A stretch of 11,578 nt of DNA from positions 1-11,578 of the forward strand of contig PXDP01000240.1 in NCBI GenBank assembly GCA_003565035.1. Reading direction: 5' to 3'. The position numbers were made by a program, and so were the translations under genes. Shown piece after piece: positions 6,511-11,578 of this stretch. The stretch comes from PVC group bacterium (GTDB taxonomy: Bacteria; Verrucomicrobiota; Kiritimatiellia; SS1-B-03-39; UBA6053). Every line of letters starts with the position of its first letter. The first letter of the stretch is position 1. The notes beneath the pieces are model-generated. The model ran no database searches and had not been told where the DNA came from. It worked only from the letters and a program-made list of their open reading frames with translations.

Positions 6511-6540
6511 TCTTGGAAAGAAGGTTCACCAATTCCAAGA
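6511..6540 (+). other. Small hairpin in the purD upstream region
   Basis: TCTTGGAA (6511-6518) and TTCCAAGA (6533-6540) are exact reverse complements around a 14-base loop. It lies 113 bases before the purD start, possibly in its leader. No known purine riboswitch core is visible, and there is no T-run to make it a terminator. Confidence 0.3.
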
Positions 6541-6653
6541 TGCGCCCGCTCCACGTCTCCACGCCAGGTGAACTGAAAAAGATTGCATTTCCACCCTGAC
6601 TCCTTAGGCAGAATCCCTTTTCAACCCGTTGTATCTCAGCCGGAGACCTGAAT

Positions 6654-7898
6654 ATGAAAATTGTTATCGTCGGTAAAGGCGGCCGCGAACACGCCCTGGC
6701 GCGCGCGCTGTCCGAATCCCCCTCCCGTCCCGAACTCTTTGCCTGTCCCGGCAGCGAGGGCATGGCGGATGTCGCAACTCCGCTGACGGACATTCCGGAC
6801 ATTCCCGCCCTGGTCGCCTGGATGCGGGATCACGAGATCGATTTGTGCGTTGCCGGAGAGGAAGCCTGGCTGGCACTGGGGCTTGCCGATGCCTGTCACC
6901 TTGCTGGAATCCCCTGCTTTGGCCCCCCAAAACGCGCAGCCCAGCTTGAGAGCAGCAAGATTTTCGCGAAAGAATTCATGACCCGTCATCAGGTCCCCAC
7001 CGGCGGGTTCACCGTGGTCGATTCCGCCGAAGCCTGCCGGGCCGCGATTCAGAGCTACCCCACGGTCCTGAAATACAACGGTCTCGCGGCCGGAAAAGGG
7101 GTCGCAGTCTGCACCGATGCGGCGATGGCGGAGGAATTCATCGATATGGTCTTCATCCAAAAGCAGTTTGGTGAAGACAAGGTTTTTGTGGAGGAGTTTC
7201 TGGAAGGCAAAGAAGTGTCGGTGATCTGCGCGGTGAGCGACGGCAAAGCCCTCTATTTCACGCCCGCCCGTGACCACAAACGCCTGAAAAACAATGATGA
7301 AGGCCCGAATACCGGCGGCATGGGCGCGGTGGCCTCCCGCCAACTGCTGCCGCCGGAAACCATTGAGCAGATTCAGCGCGAGGTGATTGACCCCACGCTG
7401 GCCGGTCTGGTGAAAGACGAGCTGCACTACCGGGGCTTTTTGTATTTTGGCATCATTCTGACGGAACAGGGCCCCAAGGTGCTGGAATTCAACTGCCGCT
7501 TCGGCGATCCCGAAGCCCAGGCGGTTCTCCCGCTGATCGAAGGCGATTTTGCGGAATTTCTTTTCCAGGCCGCCAAAGGAAACATCGCTCCGGACCTCAT
7601 TCAGTTTCATGAGGGCTGGAGCGTCTGTCTGGTCATGGCCACCCGCGACTATCCCCGCGCTTCCGGATCCGGCGACCTCATTTCCGGTCTGGACACCCTA
7701 CAGGAAGGCCGTGTGTACCACGCCGGAACCCGCAAACGGGCCGACGGCGGGTTCGAGACCCACGGCGGGCGGGTACTGGCGGTGTCCGCCACCGGGGATA
7801 CCCGCGAAAGCGCCCGCGACACCGCCTATGCGGAATTGGCCAAACTGCATTTTGACGGTGCGCAAATCCGTACCGACATCGGCACGCTGCATTTTTAG
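6654..7898 (+). CDS. purD: Phosphoribosylamine--glycine ligase (GAR synthetase)
   Basis: This cytoplasmic ATP-grasp enzyme joins glycine to phosphoribosylamine, the second step of purine synthesis. The 414-residue length is near normal (E. coli has 429). Family marks are GKGGREHALA at 7-16, the ATP-grasp segment KYNGLAAGKGVAV at about 140-152, GPNTGGMGAV at 217-226 and LEFNCRFGDPEAQ at 277-289, which carries the metal-binding acid and asparagine. The usual VGPEAPL near residue 67 reads VAGEEAWL, a local departure. GGAG at 6642-6645 lies eight bases before the ATG. No other pur gene is adjacent, so it is probably its own transcription unit. It converges on the membrane protein gene across 60 bases. 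Confidence 0.97.
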   Translation: MKIVIVGKGGREHALARALSESPSRPELFACPGSEGMADVATPLTDIPDIPALVAWMRDHEIDLCVAGEEAWLALGLADACHLAGIPCFGPPKRAAQLESSKIFAKEFMTRHQVPTGGFTVVDSAEACRAAIQSYPTVLKYNGLAAGKGVAVCTDAAMAEEFIDMVFIQKQFGEDKVFVEEFLEGKEVSVICAVSDGKALYFTPARDHKRLKNNDEGPNTGGMGAVASRQLLPPETIEQIQREVIDPTLAGLVKDELHYRGFLYFGIILTEQGPKVLEFNCRFGDPEAQAVLPLIEGDFAEFLFQAAKGNIAPDLIQFHEGWSVCLVMATRDYPRASGSGDLISGLDTLQEGRVYHAGTRKRADGGFETHGGRVLAVSATGDTRESARDTAYAELAKLHFDGAQIRTDIGTLHF

Positions 7899-7958
7899 AA
7901 AGACCGCGCATGCGATGACCTCATCCGGGCTCAGCGCATAAACGGAGATCGGCAGGCT

Positions 7959-9104
7959 CTAAATCCCCCCGGCGGAATAAAGCACAACCAGCGCAACACT
8001 GGCACTTGTCCAAAACGCCAGCAGAAGACGATGCACTCTGGGCATCGTCGTGACACAGCCGGCAAGCACCCCCATTAAAACCGCCCCGCCAAATACCCTC
8101 AGAAAATCCAGATAATATCCGAGAATTTGCATTTTGGAGATCAGAAAAAAACAGAAATAGGCCAGAGCCACTCCCCAGAAGGGAGACTTTTGCGGGGGAC
8201 CTGACTTGAAGAGCACGAAAAGAAACGTCAGCCCAAGAAAAAGAAAAACCCCTGAATCAAAAAGCCATTTAATATCGGGAGCGCCAGTTAAAATGCTTTG
8301 CATTTTCTCAAGGATGCCCTGTCCGGGCCATGCGAAGTTTTCAGTCAGCCCGCTGGTTCCCTCCCCCGCAGGTATACGCCGGAGCACATGAAGATTCCAG
8401 AGGACCGCCGGAAGAATGCCCGCCGACATGAGCAAAGTGCCCCTCAGGTTGCGGCGGCTCAGCAGACAGAGCATCAGCCCGCCTCCCGCCAGCAGCATCG
8501 TTTCGTGGGTGAGGATCATTAAACTGTAGAGCAGCGCCGCAAGGCCGAAGCGGTTACGCAGCCACGCCGCCAGGGTGAGGAGCAACAGCAGCCCTGCAAG
8601 CAGATCGGAGGTTGTGAGCAGAAACGAGCACCAATACCCCGGAACCGCCAACACACCCAGCCCCCATAGCGGCGATTTTTGAAAGGTCCCGAAAATTGCT
8701 CCGGCGGTTCCGGCCATGCCCGCAAAAAAAAGGAGGTTCAGGAAGACCATCGCATAGGGCACGGCGTCGGACTGCCCTGCGGCAAAAAGATATCCCAGAA
8801 GCGGGAAGAGAATTCGCCGGTAGCGGTAACGGGGATTGTCCAACGCCTCAAGGGTTCCGTTGTCCCGGAGAGCCGGATCAAGGGCCAGCGTCAAAAATAA
8901 CTGGCCGTCATATCCCAGCTCACCCGCATAAAGACTGTTGGGTTGAGGTTGTAAACGCGGAGACAAGGGCAAAACATCGCCAATCCTGAAAAACCGGAGA
9001 ATATCCCCCTGTCCCCGTCCCCAGTAATTTACCGCGAAAACACCGGAGACGATAAATAGCGCCAGACAAAAAACCTGAAGGCTTTGTATGGTTTCTCTAC
9101 GCAT
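7959..9104 (-). CDS. Polytopic membrane protein, possible glycopolymer-related
   Basis: The 381-residue product is mostly hydrophobic, with roughly nine to ten membrane segments. A soluble loop near residues 55-98 holds the motifs GYDGQLFLTLALDP and DNPRYRYRRILFPLL, and LTHETMLL occurs at about 198-205. From memory these match a family named after AZOBR_p60025, linked to formation of cell-surface glycopolymers and resembling GT-C-type glycosyltransferases. I infer a role in envelope sugar transfer, but the substrate is unknown. ATG 9104 lies 10 bases after the aldolase stop. A longer frame back to 9224 would overlap the aldolase gene with Pro-rich, unconvincing sequence. There is only a weak GAAG ahead of the ATG, so translation may be coupled to eda. 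Confidence 0.7.
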   Translation of the reverse strand: MRRETIQSLQVFCLALFIVSGVFAVNYWGRGQGDILRFFRIGDVLPLSPRLQPQPNSLYAGELGYDGQLFLTLALDPALRDNGTLEALDNPRYRYRRILFPLLGYLFAAGQSDAVPYAMVFLNLLFFAGMAGTAGAIFGTFQKSPLWGLGVLAVPGYWCSFLLTTSDLLAGLLLLLTLAAWLRNRFGLAALLYSLMILTHETMLLAGGGLMLCLLSRRNLRGTLLMSAGILPAVLWNLHVLRRIPAGEGTSGLTENFAWPGQGILEKMQSILTGAPDIKWLFDSGVFLFLGLTFLFVLFKSGPPQKSPFWGVALAYFCFFLISKMQILGYYLDFLRVFGGAVLMGVLAGCVTTMPRVHRLLLAFWTSASVALVVLYSAGGI

Positions 9105-9114
9105 ACGGCGCACT

Positions 9115-9765
9115 TCAGGAAACCGCTGCTCCGCCCCGCACCCGCCTGACCACCTCGGCGGCGGCGCGGGCGCGTTCGGTGATTCCGCTCCAGTCGCCGG
9201 CGCGAATCGCGTCGGTTGCCGCAATCCAGGTGCCGCCGACGGCGGTCACCGACTCCACGGCCAAATAGTCAGCCAGGTTTTCGAGAGTCCCCCCGCCGGT
9301 GGGCATGAACTTGACCCCCATATGCTTATAGGGCGCGGTCAACGCCTTGAGCATCGGGACTCCACCGGCAGGTCCGGCCGGAAAAAATTTCAGTTGGCGG
9401 CAGCCCAGGCTCAGGGCGCACTCCACGTCGGAGGGGGTCATTACGCCGGGGAAAAAAGGCAGTTCCTCATCAAATGCGGCGCGTACGACATCTGGATTAA
9501 GTCCGGGCGCGACGGCAAACTGTGCGCCGCAGGCCCTGGCGCGTTTGGCCTGTTCGGGGCTAAGCACCGTTCCCGCGCCAATCAGCATCTCCGGCCGTTC
9601 ACGGGCAATGATTTCAATCACGTCCGCACCGGCGGCGGTGCGGAAGGTAATTTCGGCGACCGGCAGTCCGCCGGCAATGAGTGCATCCGCCAGAGGCAGG
9701 GCATGCGAGGCGTCTTCAATGGCGACAACGGGGACAACACCAAGTGAATAAAGGGCATCTGTCAT
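9115..9765 (-). CDS. eda: KDPG aldolase (2-dehydro-3-deoxy-phosphogluconate aldolase)
   Basis: This cytoplasmic class I aldolase splits 2-keto-3-deoxy-6-phosphogluconate into pyruvate and glyceraldehyde 3-phosphate, the last step of the Entner-Doudoroff and uronate routes. It may also accept 4-hydroxy-2-oxoglutarate. The 216-residue length is typical. Visible active-site parts are Glu38 and Arg42 in AEITFRT, Thr66 in GAGTV, Pro87 in APGLNP, the Schiff-base Lys126 in LKFFPA, and PTGGG at about 155-159 for phosphate. The start has GGAA about nine bases ahead. No edd or kdgK is seen in the window, so whether it serves glucose or uronic acid breakdown is unclear. It lies between a small exported protein gene (36 bases) and the membrane protein gene (10 bases). 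Confidence 0.95.
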   Translation of the reverse strand: MTDALYSLGVVPVVAIEDASHALPLADALIAGGLPVAEITFRTAAGADVIEIIARERPEMLIGAGTVLSPEQAKRARACGAQFAVAPGLNPDVVRAAFDEELPFFPGVMTPSDVECALSLGCRQLKFFPAGPAGGVPMLKALTAPYKHMGVKFMPTGGGTLENLADYLAVESVTAVGGTWIAATDAIRAGDWSGITERARAAAEVVRRVRGGAAVS

Positions 9766-9801
9766 TTTTCAGGTTCCATATGGGTAGGGGTTTCGTCTAA
9801 A

Positions 9802-10188
9802 TCAGTCCCGGGCAGGTGGTGTCCGGGTGAACGGAACGGGAACGGCCTTCGGATAAAGTTCCGCATAGGCCTCCGGAGAGTCCACCGCTTTTTCATCTCC
9901 CCAGCCCCAGGTTCTCCCCACCACAATCACGGTGAATTCCTGAACCGGCTCTCGGACAAACACTGTATCGGACACCTCCGAAATCACCATGGGAAACATC
10001 ATCCCGTCTTCCTCCGGCCCGTGAATACGGGCAAGAACGTGGGTGCGGTCCTCAACCCGGTCCACCCGCAGGATTTCCAGCCGGAAACCGGGATGCGGGG
10101 TTTGCAGGGTCACGGTCAATTTAACCGGGGAATCAGCGGATAGTAATGTGCTCATAACGATGATCAGAGTAAAGAGAGATCTTCTCAT
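9802..10188 (-). CDS. Small exported protein of unknown function
   Basis: The 128-residue protein has a signal peptide (about residues 1-18, ending near LLSADS), so it is exported. The mature part alternates short hydrophobic and charged stretches, which suggests a beta-rich fold, and ends in a Pro- and Arg-rich tail (TRTPPARD). A stretch at 86-97 (FTVIVVGRTWGW) is its most distinctive feature. I do not recognise the family. AAGGAG lies six bases before ATG 10188, which decides this start over the in-frame ATG at 10203, since that codon overlaps the ribosome site. A perfect -35 box TTGACA (10256-10251, minus strand) lies upstream, but no good -10 box follows at the right distance. It may head an operon with eda. 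Confidence 0.7.
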   Translation of the reverse strand: MRRSLFTLIIVMSTLLSADSPVKLTVTLQTPHPGFRLEILRVDRVEDRTHVLARIHGPEEDGMMFPMVISEVSDTVFVREPVQEFTVIVVGRTWGWGDEKAVDSPEAYAELYPKAVPVPFTRTPPARD

Positions 10189-10323
10189 GGTTATCTCCTT
10201 CATGGTAAATCTCTTTGGAGTTCAAACATAAGGTATCTGAAATTCTTGGGTGTCAAAAGCAAAAAAGGGAACTATCCTGTCTTGCCTATTGCGGGGACAC
10301 GTTCTAAGGAGAAATCGTAAGGT

Positions 10324-10400
10324 ACCCCGGTAGCTCATCAGGACAGAGCGCAGGATTCCTAATCCTGAGGCAGTGGGTTCGAGTCCCGCCCGGGGTACCA
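10324..10400 (+). tRNA. tRNA-Arg (anticodon CCU)
   Basis: A complete cloverleaf can be drawn. The acceptor stem is ACCCCGG (10324-10330) with CCGGGGT (10390-10396). The D stem is GCTC/GAGC. The anticodon stem CAGGA/TCCTG encloses TTCCTAA with anticodon CCT at 10358-10360. The variable loop has five bases, and the T stem GTGGG/CCCGC encloses TTCGAGT. The discriminator is A10397 and CCA is encoded at 10398-10400. It reads the Arg codon AGG. The kinase gene begins nine bases after the CCA, and the small exported protein gene is divergent upstream. Confidence 0.97.
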
Positions 10401-10409
10401 TTTTATGAC

Positions 10410-11578
10410 ATGGAAAACATTTTGCTTGATCCGCATGACGAAATGGACTGCCCGCACTGCGGGGAGACGATTTCCATTGCCACGGTGTCACCCTTCACGC
10501 TGACGACCTGTCCGCACTGCCGGCACAGAGTCCATGTTCCCGGCCGGTTTGGCAATTACACGCTGAAACGACATATGGGGGACAGTGTCACCAGTGCCCT
10601 GTACCTTGCCAATGATCCGCTTCTGGGGCGGGATGTCACGCTGAAGATCCTCACCTATGTGCTGAGCAAGAATCAGGAGCTTGTGGAGGCCTTCAAGCGT
10701 GAGGCGCTGGCGGCGGCGGCCCTGAATTCCGCGAATGTGCTCCGGGTCTATGAGTACGGCATCCATAACCGTCAGCCTTATATGGTCATGGAACACATGC
10801 AGGGGGAATTCCTGCATGTCATTGCTCAGCGGGGCTGTCTCTCCGAGCCGCGGGTGCTCGAAATCGCCGAGGGGATCATTCAGGGACTGGCCGACACGCA
10901 TCAGTGCGGCATTGTCCATGGTGACATCACCCCCCGGAATATCCTCATTGATCAACAGGGCACCCCAAAGCTCTGTGATTTCGGACTGGCCCATTTTCAG
11001 CATGAACGAAGTGATCTGATCGACACCTGGTCCTCGCCCTACTACATGCCCCCGGAGAGGATTCTCGGGCATTCCGAAGACCACCGCAGCGATTTTTACA
11101 GCCTGGGCACCACCCTGTTTTATCTCCTGACGGACCAGCTTCCTTTCTTTGATCTGGACGATGAGGTCGTGCTGACCCGCAAAAAAACCGAGCCCCCGCC
11201 CGATCCCCGCAAGTTCCGTCCGGATCTGACCCCGGAATTTGCCGAACTGATCCTGATGATGCTCCATCGCGACATCAAAAAACGTCCCGCAGATTATCCG
11301 GAACTTTTTGATTTGCTCGATCAGGTGCGGTCCGCCGTGGAGCTTGCGGAAAAAAAGCGGTCGAGCCTGCCGCAGGATGACACCGGCCGTGAAGCCGCAA
11401 AGCAAACCGGGTCCGGCCCGGGTCAGGGACGTTTTATTGTTCCCGGTTCTCTGCTGGTCCTGGCCCTTTTTCTGATTCTGGTCCTTACCCGCCAACAGAA
11501 TTCCCCAGTGCCCCCAGCCGAGCCCGTCCCCCCGCCGGCGGCTGCGGAAACGCCGCCCGCCCCCGCTCCGGACCCTAC
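10410..11578 (+). CDS. Zinc-ribbon Ser/Thr-kinase-like membrane protein, 3' end cut
   Basis: The frame is open to the window edge (389 codons). Order of parts: a zinc ribbon with Cys14, Cys17, Cys34 and Cys37 (two CPHC pairs); a Hanks-type kinase domain (about 50-305); a membrane segment (about 343-360); then a Pro/Ala-rich stretch leading outside. Kept kinase residues are Lys79 (VTLK), Glu98, Asp172, Asn177, DFG at 190-192, PPE at 214-216, Asp228 and Arg292. The glycine loop is degraded (MGDSVTSALYLA). The catalytic loop reads HGDITPRN, so the usual Lys is Thr174. It may be a weak kinase or a pseudokinase. ATG 10410 has no ribosome site. ATG 10443 would still keep the zinc ribbon. Confidence 0.85.
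   Translation, partial: MENILLDPHDEMDCPHCGETISIATVSPFTLTTCPHCRHRVHVPGRFGNYTLKRHMGDSVTSALYLANDPLLGRDVTLKILTYVLSKNQELVEAFKREALAAAALNSANVLRVYEYGIHNRQPYMVMEHMQGEFLHVIAQRGCLSEPRVLEIAEGIIQGLADTHQCGIVHGDITPRNILIDQQGTPKLCDFGLAHFQHERSDLIDTWSSPYYMPPERILGHSEDHRSDFYSLGTTLFYLLTDQLPFFDLDDEVVLTRKKTEPPPDPRKFRPDLTPEFAELILMMLHRDIKKRPADYPELFDLLDQVRSAVELAEKKRSSLPQDDTGREAAKQTGSGPGQGRFIVPGSLLVLALFLILVLTRQQNSPVPPAEPVPPPAAAETPPAPAPDP

Larger units (their letters stand above)
6148..6653. other. 506-base intergenic region before purD
   Basis: No convincing gene lies between the hydrolase and purD starts. The gap contains the large inverted repeat at 6300-6398 and a smaller hairpin at 6511-6540. A 30-codon frame from ATG 6484 on the plus strand has no ribosome site and no recognisable product. 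I see no clear sigma-70 promoter for purD. Confidence 0.6.

Noticed and set aside
6636..7610. 324-codon minus-strand frame opposite purD
   Set aside because: It is fully antisense to a certain gene and has no recognisable domain.
7899..7958. Bidirectional terminator between purD and the membrane protein gene
   Set aside because: Only a small GATGA/TCATC stem (7914-7925) is present, with no T-run on either strand.
9105..9224. N-terminal extension of the membrane protein by 40 codons
   Set aside because: It would overlap the end of eda and adds Pro/Ala-rich sequence without membrane or family character. ATG 9104 gives a normal membrane protein start.
10324..10400. tRNA-Arg(CCU) as an integration site for a mobile element
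   Set aside because: Such tRNAs are frequent attachment sites, but no integrase or repeated tRNA end is seen in the window and the kinase gene follows directly.
10222..10491. Minus-strand open frame with a VPRAGLEPTASG stretch
   Set aside because: This peptide is the well-known false translation of the antisense of a tRNA gene, and the frame overlaps the clear tRNA-Arg and the kinase start.

Overview
The window looks like a stretch of a GC-rich, Gram-negative-type bacterial chromosome. My best guess at the lineage is the Planctomycetes-Verrucomicrobia-Chlamydiae group, particularly Kiritimatiellota, Lentisphaerota or Verrucomicrobiota. This rests on gene style and not on any marker gene: a XylR-type AraC regulator with a sugar-sensing domain, a zinc-ribbon Ser/Thr kinase with an HGD catalytic loop, and several small exported proteins of unknown role. 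There is no transposase, integrase, phage gene or CRISPR array, so this reads as ordinary chromosome with a few odd intergenic elements.

Left part (1-1140, minus strand): a gene fragment runs off the left edge. It is followed by an AT-rich non-coding stretch holding five copies of a 12-13 base motif, a short ORF that looks like a cut-down gene start, and an exported rhodanese-fold protein whose active-site loop has the seven-residue CX5R form. Next (1230-4390) is a XylR-like AraC regulator divergent from gmd and fcl, the two enzymes that make GDP-L-fucose from GDP-mannose. A small palindrome and a plausible promoter lie in the 62-base gap between the divergent genes.

Middle part (4397-6650): two minus-strand genes encode an exported thermonuclease fused to ComEA-like helix-hairpin-helix repeats and a membrane-anchored alpha/beta hydrolase. 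A 506-base gap follows, holding a strong REP- or MITE-like inverted repeat with 29-base arms. purD, for the second step of purine synthesis, follows alone on the plus strand.

Right part (7959-11578): a minus-strand run of a small exported protein, KDPG aldolase (eda) and a many-times membrane-spanning protein is tightly spaced and may be one operon. It is divergent from a tRNA-Arg(CCU) gene with an encoded CCA. Only nine bases after the tRNA starts a Ser/Thr-kinase-like protein with an N-terminal zinc ribbon, a degraded glycine loop and a changed catalytic loop, cut off by the right edge.

The themes are surface or envelope sugar supply (gmd-fcl, perhaps the membrane protein), exported enzymes and central metabolism (purD, eda). 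I see no single new multi-gene system. The points most worth following are the five-copy motif cluster, the palindromic element, the divergent kinase and the CX5R rhodanese.
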